Shown piece after piece: positions 59,101 through 64,000 of a DNA stretch of 64,000 bases. The notes below the pieces were generated by a model. The model was not told the DNA's origin, searched no databases, and worked only from the letters and a program-made list of their open reading frames with translations. Position 1 is the first letter of the stretch. Every line of letters starts with the position of its first letter. The DNA lies in the NCBI GenBank assembly GCA_963920525.1, contig OY986437.1, forward strand, positions 57,493,330 through 57,557,329, in the 5' to 3' direction. A program made the position numbers and the translations under genes. Source of the DNA: Dichetophora obliterata (taxonomy: Eukaryota > Arthropoda > Insecta > Diptera > Sciomyzidae).

Positions 59101-60197
59101 AACAACAATAACAACGTCAACAACAACAACATGCTTTCGTTATAGTGACATGCTGCAGATTGTACAACATTTGGTGGTAACGTGCTTGCTGAGGAACTAC
59201 GAAGCCCAAGGAACACCGGCAGCAACACCAGAGAGTGCCACAAAAAATGTTGCTACTCGTACTGCTGCTGCTGTCGTCGATGCTGTCGCTGGTCAGCCGC
59301 AGTCAAGTGCAACCATAAAGGAGGTGGCATCGGCAGAGCCAGAGTGTGCGAAAAAAAGGAAGCTTGAGCTGGAGCTAGACGCTTCTTCTACTAGCCTAAC
59401 AAATGAAACCCGAGCACAAATCAGTGAAGCGGAATTGTTGTGCTTACCGAAAAATTCTGTCTTGCAGAAAGTTTTGCATTTTCAGTTATTGGCCAAGGTG
59501 AGTGGAGATGAGCAGATGACAGTGGGTGGGTGTGTGTATGCTTGTCATGGTGGGTCACAAGTGATTTCAATGACAATCAAAGTGATTTAAATGGGGCAAA
59601 AAAAAAGCCAAAGTTAGCTTTTTATGTTGACACTTTCTTGAATCTCTTGCTTTTTGTACGTCTAAAGGTGTGCTTGGTTTTCTGGCCTGAAGCCAAGAAA
59701 ATTTTGTCAAAAAAGTAAAAAAATCGTTGATTTTTTTCGCACTTTCAGCATCACTTGCTTTATATGTCGGGCACTGAGTTTGCTAATAATTCGACGAAGA
59801 GCTACGCTACGTTGGCAAAACTTCTGGCTGATGCTGCAGAAGTAAGTTTGGCGGAGCTGTCGCCAGAGCAGCAGTATTTATTGGGTGCAACGGCCTTGGA
59901 CTGCTCGTTGATGATTGCTTTTAAGGAAATTACTACCGATGCAAGGTTAGTAGCATTGCTTTAGGTTTTTTTTTTCTTATTTCTGAAGGTCTTTAAAATT
60001 TTATTTGGTTTTCTTAAAGTTTACCCTACCATCCGCATTTAGTACATCTAACTGAGTACCAGAAATCGTTCCTTACAAAGGTGACCTTATTGGATCTGGA
60101 TCCCAAGCCTGACAGTCATTTCAACAAGTATGTCAAACAAACTTCAGAGGCCTATCAGTGTCTTGAGGAATATTTAACTCAGGAGCTCTCTAAATAA
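25791..60197 (+). CDS. Ipk1: Inositol-pentakisphosphate 2-kinase, nine coding exons over 34.4 kb
   Basis: The enzyme adds phosphate to the 2-position of inositol pentakisphosphate using ATP, giving IP6 (phytate), a soluble cofactor for mRNA export and other nuclear and cytosolic processes. I joined 25791-26109, 26287-26469, 39069-39166, 44219-44419, 44597-44655, 50077-50223, 59146-59497, 59749-59945 and 60020-60197. Every junction is GT-AG, phases match, and the sum is 1734 nt (577 residues). Family motifs occur in order: EGNANLVL (51-58), EIKPKQG (214-220), RCRYCAMQYLK (257-267), YCPIELFSG (279-287), ALDCSLMI (502-509) and LDLDPKP (543-549). Two low-complexity inserts (Thr-rich in exon 4, Ala/Glu-rich in exon 7) make it longer than the human enzyme. 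Introns 2, 3, 5 and 6 are swollen by transposons. The frame is intact, so the gene is probably functional. The start codon is the least certain part; 25905 is an alternative ATG. Confidence 0.93.
26287..26469 (+). CDS. Ipk1: Ipk1 exon 2
   Basis: The acceptor is TCTCTACAG|GA and the donor is CCAG|GTAAGT. The exon reads SDYVGYIDVVRRLLGNEF and ends ...NETIRPFRP. This is N-lobe sequence of the kinase. The 177-bp intron 1 before it is ordinary; the next intron is 12.6 kb. Confidence 0.9.
26575..26660 (+). repeat. GA-rich microsatellite in Ipk1 intron 2
   Basis: An almost pure purine run of GAGAGA/GGGAGA type just downstream of exon 2. Confidence 0.7.
27050..27300 (-). repeat. Degenerate 21-bp repeat block 4, inverted
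   Basis: Units read GATCAATTAGAATTCAGAAA on the + strand, the reverse complement of the consensus of the other blocks. Together with the + block at 27575-28050 it makes a loose inverted arrangement. Confidence 0.65.
27575..28050 (+). repeat. Degenerate 21-bp repeat block 5
   Basis: About twenty diverged units (CTATTCTGAATTTTAATTGAT and variants) in Ipk1 intron 2. Confidence 0.7.
28150..28278 (+). repeat. Direct repeat, copy A (partner 28963-29088)
   Basis: ACATTTAGAATTTGTATTTA, then ATCATATAAAATCAACATAA, then ATAAATAACAAGGTCATTT matches 28963-29088 with few changes. It is preceded by the opposite-strand form of the same words at 28065-28110, so the unit is partly palindromic. Confidence 0.75.
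28452..28725 (+). mobile_element. GC-rich 274-bp insert with a perfect 13-bp target duplication
   Basis: AACAAATGTGACA at 28439-28451 is repeated exactly at 28726-28738. The insert is strikingly GC-rich for this window (for example GGGGTGGAGGCC and CTCCCCGAAGGGCCAACCC). A 13-bp duplication fits target-primed insertion of a SINE or a very short LINE tail. There is no poly(A) and no clear A/B box. I do not recognise the family. Confidence 0.65.
28963..29088 (+). repeat. Direct repeat, copy B (partner 28150-28278)
   Basis: See the partner entry. The two copies sit 813 bp apart and bracket the GC-rich insert. Confidence 0.75.
29085..29360 (+). repeat. Degenerate 21-bp repeat block 6
   Basis: Units such as TTTCTGAATTTCAGTTGATT and TTCTGAATTTCAATTGATCT immediately follow direct repeat copy B. 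Confidence 0.65.
29421..30756. mobile_element. Inverted-repeat element with AAGGGCGTAGGCAGG ends, itself invaded
   Basis: AAGGGCGTAGGCAGG near 29421 is matched by the reverse complement CCTGCCTACGCCCTT ending at about 30754. A run of G follows on each inner side. GGGCGTAG-type ends are common on hAT-like elements of insects. A second element (29876-30202) lies within. No transposase was recognised in the remaining about 1 kb. Confidence 0.6.
29876..30202. mobile_element. MITE with CATGATATAATCATTTGA ends and 8-bp TSD
   Basis: The left end CATGATATAATCATTTGA pairs with the right-end reverse complement CATGATATAATTATTTGA. The flanking 8-mers are CTGCTAAA and CTGCTAAC, a duplication with one change. 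CATGAT ends plus 8 bp resemble the P superfamily. It is 327 bp and nested in the element at 29421-30756. Confidence 0.8.
31440..31505. repeat. AT microsatellite
   Basis: Runs of ATATATAT separated by TTCTTTCT in Ipk1 intron 2, just upstream of the Tc1 element. Confidence 0.7.
31688..33314 (+). mobile_element. Tc1-like transposon with 230-bp IR/DR ends
   Basis: TA duplications at 31686-31687 and 33315-33316 flank 1627 bp, the usual Tc1 size. The terminal repeats begin CAGTGACACATATTCGTATA, extend about 230 bp and differ at only about ten positions. Each arm holds a second, inner copy of the end motif (right arm GTTTAAACGAATATGTAC near 33093; left arm near 31891-31912). This is the IR/DR arrangement with two transposase binding sites per end. 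It lies in Ipk1 intron 2. Confidence 0.95.
32048..33053 (+). pseudogene. Tc1-family transposase (DD34E), broken
   Basis: From the ATG at 32048 the reading covers the N-terminal helix-turn-helix (KEGYSNQEIGRRLGRSEAVV), a linker, and the catalytic core with FFDEKKFNLDG (Asp), QQDNAAIH (Asp) and SPDLNPVENLWG (Glu). It ends with a tail at TGA 33051. The length, about 335 codons, is normal. There are three lesions: TGA at codon 4 (32057), a one-base insertion in a run of seven T near 32280 that shifts the frame, and TAG at 32934. The enzyme is dead, although the terminal repeats remain nearly identical, so the element could have been moved by a relative's transposase or died recently. Confidence 0.93.
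33732..34279. mobile_element. MITE with CACTGTAGG ends and TTA target duplication
   Basis: CACTGTAGGTAAATTTTC begins at 33732, and the right end is CCTACAGTG at 34279. TTA occurs at 33729-33731 and 34280-34282. The arms are similar for about 150 bp (both contain TTTGGTCGTAGAATTTAGTGGCATA-like sequence). It has no coding content. A further right-arm fragment of the same family ends at 37876. Confidence 0.82.
34598..37100 (+). mobile_element. piggyBac-like transposon, complete ends
   Basis: TTAA at 34594-34597 and 37101-37104 flank 2503 bp, the usual piggyBac length. The ends are CCCTTGGACAAACACAT (left) and CCCCCCGTCAAACACAT (right, reverse complement). A longer subterminal inverted repeat, with AACAAACACATATGCCTGGC and GACCCCTATAC, lies at about 34779-34816 and 37036-37073. 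TTAA duplication with C(n)...G(n) ends is diagnostic. It is inserted in Ipk1 intron 2, possibly inside an older MITE. Confidence 0.95.
35110..36961 (+). pseudogene. piggyBac transposase (DDE_Tnp_1_7 type), several frameshifts
   Basis: The ATG at 35110 opens an acidic N-terminal region (EIEANEIFDSDAESEEESEN). The catalytic core follows: VELDAYIGILLAFGV, VIIDEQLFPYRRHTKF (first Asp, about 35876), IIADNFFTTLDAAKRL (second Asp, about 36110) and STKAGVDTMDQMVAHYSTKW (third Asp, about 36415). The C-terminal cysteine-rich zinc domain is intact (CRICATQDEKLC, CIKC, CFSC) up to the TAA at 36959. Frame changes between 35130 and 35215, near 35500-35570, near 36100 and near 36355 prevent one protein. About 600 codons is typical of the family. 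All three catalytic Asp and the zinc domain survive, so this is a fairly young corpse. Confidence 0.93.
37690..37876. mobile_element. Right-arm fragment of the CACTGTAGG MITE family
   Basis: The sequence from AAATGAAGGTCAAATATC to CCCACAGTG matches the reverse complement of 33732-33900, and TTA follows at 37877-37879. No matching left end was found, so the copy is truncated. Confidence 0.7.
37880..39068. other. 3' part of Ipk1 intron 2
   Basis: Pyrimidine-rich with a CTCTCTCTCC microsatellite near 38263-38282. Open frames at 38227-38592 and 38902-39084 are low-complexity. The terminal TTGTTTATAG serves as acceptor for exon 3. Confidence 0.5.
39069..39166 (+). CDS. Ipk1: Ipk1 exon 3
   Basis: The acceptor is TTTATAG|CCCAAC and the donor is TTACAG|GTGAGT. 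It reads AQRLDKEFCGQFGLMLPDAT and then LLPEANVLFSNLQ. The phase-1 G of exon 2 plus CC gives Ala. This matches the part of the family just before the EIKPKQG motif. Confidence 0.88.
39167..44218. other. Ipk1 intron 3
   Basis: 5.05 kb of mostly AT-rich DNA. It holds a small MITE (40249-40392). No transposase remnant was recognised. Open frames on both strands at 42200-42630 and 43600-43880 are AT-biased and matched nothing. Confidence 0.5.
40249..40392. mobile_element. Short palindromic MITE, ATGCTATGTTCAC ends
   Basis: ATGCTATGTTCACACTGAGA pairs with the right-end reverse complement ATGCTATGTTCACTGAGAGC, and the arms continue CTAAATG(T/C)GCATTTA. At 144 bp almost the whole element is arm, so it can fold into one hairpin. 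Confidence 0.8.
44219..44419 (+). CDS. Ipk1: Ipk1 exon 4 with the EIKPKQG motif
   Basis: The exon reads SGDVYAIEIKPKQGW, then LLPSDVHDLFSMK, a Thr/Ala-rich insert, and RCRYCAMQYLK at its 3' end. The donor is TTAAAG|GTAAAC. An in-frame TAA 18 bases upstream limits the acceptor to AAAAATCAG|GCAACG, which has almost no pyrimidine tract. The frame is phase 0 on both sides, as exons 3 and 5 require. Confidence 0.9.
44597..44655 (+). CDS. Ipk1: Ipk1 exon 5 (59 bp)
   Basis: LKRHKISTRSLYCPIELFSG contains the family's YCPLDLFSG-type motif. The acceptor is ATACAG and the donor is CCGG|GTGAGT. It is a small exon leaving phase 2. Confidence 0.9.
44910..45172. mobile_element. MITE with TCAATTCTGTG ends in Ipk1 intron 5
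   Basis: TCAATTCTGTGTTGATGAGC at the left is matched by TCAATTCTGTGTCGATAAGC from the right end. Both continue to AGCTTAAGTC. The right arm is itself partly palindromic (CTCAGTTCTG... against CAGAATTGAG). Confidence 0.65.
45330..45426. repeat. Short GC-rich tandem repeat (GGACGCGAACCTCT unit)
   Basis: Four to five copies of a unit of about 20 bp containing CGAACCTC and CGGAC(G/A)C. It stands out in composition from the AT-rich intron around it. Confidence 0.6.
46336..47776. mobile_element. Long hairpin element with CATAGCTGTTAAAT ends in Ipk1 intron 5
   Basis: CATAGCTGTTAAAT at 46336 and ATTTAACAGCTATG ending at 47776 are inverted. The arms match over about 220 bp, for example AATAATCCGACTACTTTTAG near 46525 against its reverse complement near 47560. 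The arms are full of TAATCG / CGATTA words. The flanking 8-mers TTTTGTAT and TTTAATAT agree at six of eight positions, possibly a decayed duplication. No transposase is seen. Confidence 0.68.
47777..48980. other. Unassigned part of Ipk1 intron 5
   Basis: AT-rich. A frame at 48765-48962 (containing SRNLVGEFFELESRF) is open but matched no family I recognise; it may belong to the mariner remnant that follows. Confidence 0.4.
48987..49182 (+). pseudogene. C-terminal remnant of a mariner transposase
   Basis: One frame reads MRAKRFSSNEEVIALTKVYF. After a frameshift near 49080 the next reads HYSDGIQDRWKKCIEFLGAY. The pattern of an F-x-S-x-x-E-V helix followed by GI...RW.KCIE...G.Y is the conserved end of mariner transposases. 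The catalytic part is absent, so this is a decayed 3' fragment. Confidence 0.7.
49183..50076. other. 3' part of Ipk1 intron 5
   Basis: T-rich sequence without clear element ends. GTGCGGCCTTGCAG is the acceptor of exon 6. Open frames at 49875-50138 overlap the intron end and exon in the wrong frame. Confidence 0.5.
50077..50223 (+). CDS. Ipk1: Ipk1 exon 6
   Basis: The acceptor is GCCTTGCAG and the donor is AAAGG|GTAAGT. It reads RMFSALSALLECPQNNLRLF, then RNGNLIYGDHSSSISW. The PQNN-L-x-x-F-x-N-G pattern is typical of the family. It enters and leaves in phase 2. Confidence 0.9.
50280..51213 (+). repeat. Dispersed repeat, left half; right half resumes at 57221
   Basis: This is at least two units of the same family as 15980-16276 (words GTCTGAAATATAGCATTT, AAAAGTGGGCG and GGTGTGGCA), with a TATATAATAGTATAGAT tail at 50798. 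It is interrupted at 51213/51214. Sequence after 57220 continues as in an uninterrupted unit (TACAACAAAACTTGTCTGAA). Confidence 0.6.
51775..53716 (+). pseudogene. Transposase-like gene A (FCFLCNWDSR family), two exons, broken
   Basis: A single frame runs 51775-53026. A GTACGT...AAACAG intron (53027-53132) restores the frame to the TGA at 53714, about 611 codons in all. The N-terminus has a cysteine cluster (CYVCGR, CNSC, CYAC), probably zinc-binding. The middle has DWRLFIDGS, FCDLKVVNIL, YFCFLCNWDSR and LPPLHIKLGIAGKFVE. Later come LKLHFLHHHLDTF and SDEQGERFHQ. This motif set belongs to a family widespread in arthropod and cnidarian genomes that I associate with CAC-ended (Chapaev-like) transposons; the superfamily name is not certain. 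Lesions are TAA at 52393 and a missing ATG (TTG stands where the family usually starts). Confidence 0.72.
54229..55977 (+). pseudogene. Mutator-like transposase gene B, broken in three places
   Basis: From the ATG at 54229 the N-terminus is basic (RAKKRGFSGN). Then come CPRTTYIPSSPMIGKSYEIN, VSGDGTWKKRGF, a Cys-x2-Cys pair (SRLCNSCKYW), FIGDGDSQTFKGVLDVDPY, ECIGHVQKRMGTRLRK and the late NSNESYNSVLWSLSPK with CLFNDGF, ending at 55975. Order and wording fit the animal Mutator-like transposase domain (Pfam Mutator family). The C-terminus is Ala/Arg/Glu-rich. Lesions are a frame change in a run of A near 54245, TAG at about 54418 and a one-base change in an A run near 54917. It is a different family from gene A, yet both lie between the same terminal repeats. 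Confidence 0.75.
56040..56500 (+). repeat. Three degenerate direct repeats downstream of gene B
   Basis: Units near 56055, 56260 and 56435 share the pattern CTGAACCGATTTTGATGAAA, then AAAGTGAATTCGACGCAGAATTGTC, at a spacing of about 180-200 bp. They may be subterminal binding repeats or relics of an amplified segment of the element. Confidence 0.65.
56484..56657. repeat. Inverted repeat ATTCTCGGGTGAACCTC
   Basis: ATTCTCGGGTGAACCTC at about 56492 recurs as its reverse complement GAGGTTCACCCGAGAAT at about 56633, enclosing about 125 bp of A/T-rich DNA with CATTTTGTC words. It can form a stem, and might be the old terminal repeat of a shorter nested element. Confidence 0.65.
57221..59145. other. 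Remainder of Ipk1 intron 6
   Basis: The first 100 bp continue the repeat broken at 51213. A patch at 57350-57560 (TCCATATCTCCGGAACCGCT; GGACCGAAAATCGGTCGACC palindrome) is repeat-like but unassigned. The rest is AT-rich. It ends TTCGTTATAG, the acceptor of exon 7. Confidence 0.5.
59146..59497 (+). CDS. Ipk1: Ipk1 exon 7 (352 bp, low-complexity insert)
   Basis: DMLQIVQHLVVTCLLRNYEA is conserved-looking helix sequence. An Ala/Val/Glu-rich stretch (TRTAAAVVDAVAG onward) and a basic KKRKLELELD segment follow, then LPKNSVLQKVLHFQLLAK before the donor AAG|GTGAGT. The KKRK run could act as a nuclear localisation signal. The insert explains much of the extra length relative to the human enzyme. Confidence 0.9.
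59749..59945 (+). CDS. Ipk1: Ipk1 exon 8 (catalytic DCS motif)
   Basis: The acceptor is CACTTTCAG and the donor is GCAAG|GTTAGT. LSPEQQYLLGATALDCSLMI holds the family's KDCS-type catalytic segment, with Asp504. The residue before it is Leu; my recollection is that this position is usually Lys. Confidence 0.92.
60020..60197 (+). CDS. Ipk1: Ipk1 exon 9 (C-terminus and stop)
   Basis: The acceptor is TTCTTAAAG, and the split codon AG|T gives Ser519. LTKVTLLDLDPKPDSHFNKY includes the DLDxKP motif used for metal and substrate binding in the family. The frame ends SK-TAA at 60195. Confidence 0.92.
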
Positions 60198-60305
60198 ATA
60201 GTTCTATTTTGTTATGGTAGAACATAGTACTTATATACATTTTATACAAAATTTCAGGTTACTTTTTATATAAACTTCTATTGAATTTTTTATTGTATAA
60301 AAGCC

Positions 60306-60311
60306 AATAAA
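60306..60311 (+). terminator. Ipk1 polyadenylation signal AATAAA
   Basis: AATAAA lies 109 bases after the Ipk1 stop codon, in CCAATAAAACC, followed by T-rich DNA. It is the first canonical signal downstream. Confidence 0.6.
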
Positions 60312-60394
60312 ACCAACAAAACTTTGTTACTAGAAAAATTATTTTCTACTAATTTATTAGTAATCTAAGTTAACCTTTTTTTGTTAGTAGTTTT

Positions 60395-61855
60395 GGTTCA
60401 AGCCAATAACGCCCAATACAATAACGCCCAAAATAAAGAAATTAAATAAAACCTAAAATATTATGGGCATAAAAAATGAAATAACACCCAAAATTAAAAA
60501 TGAAATAAAGCCCGAAAAAAGTAAAATAACGCCCAAACTGAAAATGAAATTAGACCAAAAATATTTTGGGCTTACAAAAATGAAATAACGCCCAAAATGA
60601 AATAAAGCCAAAAAAAAAAAAATTAAATAGCGCCCAAACCGAAAATAAAATAAGACCCAAAATCTTTTTATGGAAAAATAGGGTACATTTTACCTTTAGC
60701 TAAAATGGCTTTTTTTCAAAATGTGTATTTGGAACTAAAAAAGCTAATCACTGCTTAGGGACTACAACCCTCATTAAGTCCAACACCGGCTTCGCTGTCT
60801 ACAGTACTTCTGAACTGAATTTTAAATTTATCAAACATTCAACATAACGTTCACATAAAAAGAGTAACATGTAAGAATGTATTCAACGGAATTTTATGGT
60901 TAATAGCTTATGGTAATACCATAGTATTTTTTTAATTTTTTTATACCCATTTTGCTTAGTTTTGATTATGTGTATATCAACTTTTCCGAGCCCATTTTTT
61001 CAACTTTGAACCCCTATAACTTCTAAGCCAGATGAGAGCGACCATTAATTTTTCAGATTTGGAATAAGCTTTAACCTTTAATCATATGTTACAAAAAGAA
61101 AAAATGAAAAAATTAATTTTAGCTAAAAGTAAGATATGCCAGAAATAGATAACGTTAAAAAAAGTATGTATATGAAACAAAGCCAAACCAAAACAAAAAA
61201 ACATAAAATAACGCCCAAAACATAAAAAGAAATAAAGCATAAAATGGTTGAGAATTATTTCTCTTTAGAAGAAGCATATATTAAAACACAATCAATGTAG
61301 TTCTTAATTTTTTTTAGAATAAAATGGTTATTTTATGATTTTTTCTTTAATTAAATTTTAGGATTCGACAACAAAAACTGTCAATACATGTTGTGTTTTG
61401 AGTATAACTACATAAAGTAGGCCTACTCCTACTGGCTCTCTGAAATATGTATTAAAATGCTTTGCCCTTGTACGGAATGTTAAAAACAAAATTTTTTTAA
61501 ACAAAATTTTTTAACATTCCGTACAAGGGTTATGCATGAAATGACGCCCAAAATGAAAAAATTAAATAAAACCTAATTACAATGAAATAAAGCCCAAAAA
61601 TTGGGCCTTATATCATTATGAAATAACGCCCAAATTAAAATGGAAAATTTTTGGGCTTTATTTAATTTTTGGACGTTCTTTCATTATGGAAAAACGCCCA
61701 AAATAGAAAAATTAAATAAACCCCAATTAAAATTAAATAAAGCCCAAAGTTTTTGGCCTTATTTCATTATGAAATAACGACCAAATTTGTATGGAAAATT
61801 TTTGGGCTTTATTTTATTTTTGGCGTTATTTCATTGGGTGTTATTTCCCTGAACA
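60395..61855. mobile_element. Foldback-like element built of iterated GCCCAAA words, 9-bp TSD
   Basis: AGTAGTTTT at 60386-60394 recurs at 61856-61864. The ends GGTTCAAGCCAATAACGCCC and, in reverse complement, TGTTCAGGGAAATAACACCC are related. Both arms (60400-60670 and 61530-61855) consist of repeated GAAATAACGCCCAAAAT / AATAAAGCCCAAAA words, in mixed orientation in the right arm, with stray copies at 61190-61240. The core lacks a gene. Terminal arms made of short repeats with a 9-bp duplication recall Drosophila Foldback elements. I do not know this family. Confidence 0.72.
61465..61529. repeat. Perfect 22-bp stem hairpin inside the Foldback-like element
   Basis: CCCTTGTACGGAATGTTAAA and its exact reverse complement TTTAACATTCCGTACAAGGG are separated by an A/T loop of about 20 bases. 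It lies directly before the right arm. Confidence 0.85.
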
Positions 61856-61864
61856 AGTAGTTTT

Positions 61865-62437
61865 ATTCGTGAATTTTATAAGTTATTAATTAGCAATGGT
61901 ATTAGTTTTTAAATTCAGTGAAATGAAAGCGACACTAAGAAAGCGCTGTTATGACAGGAATTTTGTACTTAATGCCAATAACTTTTATTGGTCATTTCTT
62001 TTCCAATAATGGAACACATCAACAAGAGTGCAAAAGTATGCTTTTAATTCAACTTATAAGCTGTTGCGCCAAAAGTGATAAAAACGTTATCCCAAAGATA
62101 AAAGTTGTTGGCGAAAGTACTACGTATTTGATCTTTAATCTCCCGTATTTTAATTTTCACTTAAATATACCTATTTTATCTCATCGAGGAGTTCCATTCT
62201 ATTGAAAATCTTATCAATAGCGTGGATATATGCATCTGATTTAGCAATTAGGTTAATCTCTCTCCGTCAAAATGGCTTCGGTAGATTAGCCGAATTCTAA
62301 GGACAGATTCAGATCTATTTTTCACTTAACACCTTATTAAACTCAATAGCTATCACTTGTTTATTTGTAACTTTATTAAACTATAACTAAACAGTATATT
62401 TACGAAATTTATTTAACGCGGTGGCTGCCACTATTCA
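61865..62437. other. Unassigned intergenic DNA
   Basis: AT-rich. The open frame at 61951-62205 has no recognisable domain. Confidence 0.4.
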
Positions 62438-62568
62438 ATGGCTGGAATGCATAAAAGTGAGCTTTTGCTCCGACTCGATTTTTCAAGTAAAATCAAGAGA
62501 GTTTATGAATTTTTTACTTGACAAATCGAGTTGGAGAAAATCCTCACTTTTTATGTATTCCAGCCAAT
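62438..62568. mobile_element. Palindromic MITE, ATGGCTGGAAT ends
   Basis: The left arm (ATGGCTGGAATGCATAAAAG, TGAG, CTCGATTTTTCAAGTAAAA) matches the right arm in reverse complement for about 58 bp, with a short unpaired middle. About 130 bp in all. The target duplication was not identified. Confidence 0.75.
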
Positions 62569-63063
62569 GATCTTCAGTTGTCTGATTTAAGCAAAAAGAG
62601 AAAGATTTTTGCTTAAGTCTCGAATAAACCAAAAAATTTTAATTGTTGGCGTAAATGCTTACAGTCGCTCTTGAATTACTTTTCAAGAGTAAAAACTTTT
62701 GGTACAATAACTTAATATTTGGCACAAATACTTTAACCATTGACGGAACTTTAGTACAATAAATTTATATTTGCCGCAAAAACTTGAACCCTTGAAAGAA
62801 TTCAGTAGTGCACGCGTTGTTACGATATAATTGCCACGGTCTTCATAATCACTTAGAAATTGTTGACGTAAAAACTTTAATGTACCTAATTGCAGAGAAT
62901 TCGTTATTTTGTCAAATGATTTTTTGTTACAGTTTTTTAATAATAAAAAGTTTTTGTCCTGAAAGTGTTTATTTTTTTGAATGGATCAGTGAAAAATTTA
63001 TATCAGAGTTGTAATGTCTTTGCTGTTGAATAATAGGCCAAAATATGAGTTCCTCACATGTGT
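62569..63063. other. Unassigned intergenic DNA
   Basis: AT-rich with no supported gene. Runs such as TTTGGTACAATAACTTAATA recur loosely around 62695-62790. Confidence 0.4.
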
Positions 63064-63075
63064 TGTATATAATAT

Positions 63076-63408
63076 AAAAAAAAATTGGCCATTTCAGCCC
63101 TAGAAAGGACTTTGACCTAGCTTCTATTGATCAATTGTGTTGTGCGTGTTATTTAATGTTTAAACATAAATGATCGAGAACTGGACCTACGAGTTTAATG
63201 TCGACTCCGAACGGCTTATGTTCTCAAGAAGCTTTACATGGCAATTTTTACTCTCTGAGGTTTGCCATTGTCTGCAGAGAGGTGACGACCGAACAGAAAA
63301 ATTAATTCAATTGAAAAAACATTCTCTCTGAACTGGATTTGAACCCGGTCTACCGCGGTTAATTAGCTTAGGGGCCACGCACTCCACCCACTATGCTACG
63401 GCCGCCAC
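63076..63408 (-). mobile_element. tRNA-derived SINE with perfect 12-bp target duplication
   Basis: TGTATATAATAT at 63064-63075 is repeated exactly at 63409-63420. On the minus strand the element starts GTGGCGGCCGTAGCATAGTG (A-box-like), then has ACCGGGTTCAAATCCAG (B box). The body contains CAATGGCAAACCTC, CCGTTCGGAGTCGAC and a TAGGTCCAG-type word, and ends in an A/T tail. From memory, the head and body resemble a SINE common in tephritid flies; a library search would settle that. At 333 bp with an intact duplication it is a full insertion and probably not very old. Confidence 0.85.
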
Positions 63409-63420
63409 TGTATATAATAT

Positions 63421-64000
63421 CTACGTTTTTTCTAACATCCAAATCTGGATTTGAATTTTGATTTGCTGCTCATGAAAGTATTTGAAAACTAGATGGCATT
63501 GAATGCAAACAAGAGAATGTCATACGAGAAATCATATGCCACCTGACTGTGATGTTTTAAACTTCTAGTTCACAAAATCTAAATCCATAGCAGGATTTTG
63601 TTTGTAAGGACATCGGATTTGAATAGTAAAAAAATGCGGCTAATATGATAAAAACAATATAAGTCAGTCGTTGGATATATCACAAGTAAGACGAACTTTA
63701 AAAATTGAACAGGAACAGATAGCAAAAACCGTTCTAAGAATTAACTCCAAGAACCCAGGAAAACAAGAATCCAGTAACAAGAACAAGGAATGTAAGAAAA
63801 CCTTAGATATAAGATTTAAAAAGCGACTGAATTCCATCAATTGGATGCTCAAAGCTGTACTTACTTATGCACAGTAGTTCAGAACAGAGAACTGCATAAG
63901 CGAACTTATTTTGCAACTCAAGTGTTTTCCAAAAATACAGTTTTGAGTGTGTGTGATGCTTGCACCCAACATGCAGGGAAGGAAGTAATACCCCCTCTTC
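63421..64000. other. Unassigned end of window
   Basis: A 68-codon frame at 63671-63877 (LKIEQEQIAKTVLRINSKNP) is basic and has no recognised domain. The last 100 bp are slightly less AT-rich (TGCACCCAACATGCAGGG). It could be an exon of a gene continuing beyond the window, but there is no firm sign. Confidence 0.3.

Overview
This is a window of AT-rich insect nuclear DNA, almost certainly from a higher fly. A tephritid fruit fly is my best guess. The grounds are a SINE at 63076-63408 whose head and body resemble a repeat I associate with tephritid genomes, the mix of mariner, Tc1, piggyBac and RNase H-bearing LINE remnants, and one spliced gene of clearly metazoan type. Nothing is bacterial: there are no operons, no ribosome binding sites and no CRISPR array.

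The only host gene I can support is an inositol-pentakisphosphate 2-kinase (Ipk1/IPPK) on the + strand. I traced nine coding exons between 25791 and 60197. Their phases join exactly into a 577-residue frame with no stop or frameshift, and all six family signature motifs appear in order. The gene covers more than half of the window because introns 2, 3, 5 and 6 (12.6, 5.1, 5.4 and 8.9 kb) are filled with transposons; the other four introns are 74-251 bp.

Region by region: 1-10.8 kb holds miniature inverted-repeat elements, two tRNA-like units, a Transib-like element inserted into a dispersed repeat whose empty copy lies at about 8.85 kb, and a complete but dead mariner (6718-7982). From 10.8 to 25.2 kb come a 68-bp tandem repeat split by an insertion, a three-level nest of elements near 17 kb, several elements with 8-bp target duplications, a 5'-truncated LINE and several MITEs. 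Ipk1 intron 2 carries blocks of a degenerate 21-bp repeat, a GC-rich insert with a 13-bp target duplication, a Tc1 element (31688-33314) and a piggyBac element (34598-37100). Intron 5 has a mariner remnant and a long hairpin element. Intron 6 has a 6-kb element (51214-57217) with two different transposase-like genes. Downstream of Ipk1 are a Foldback-like element built from iterated GCCCAAA words (60395-61855), a palindromic MITE and the SINE.

Every transposase gene seen here is broken, so the window reads as one working kinase gene in a graveyard of elements. Some of these are still sharp enough to show exact ends and target duplications. All boundaries were read by eye from the sequence; no alignment or database search was run.
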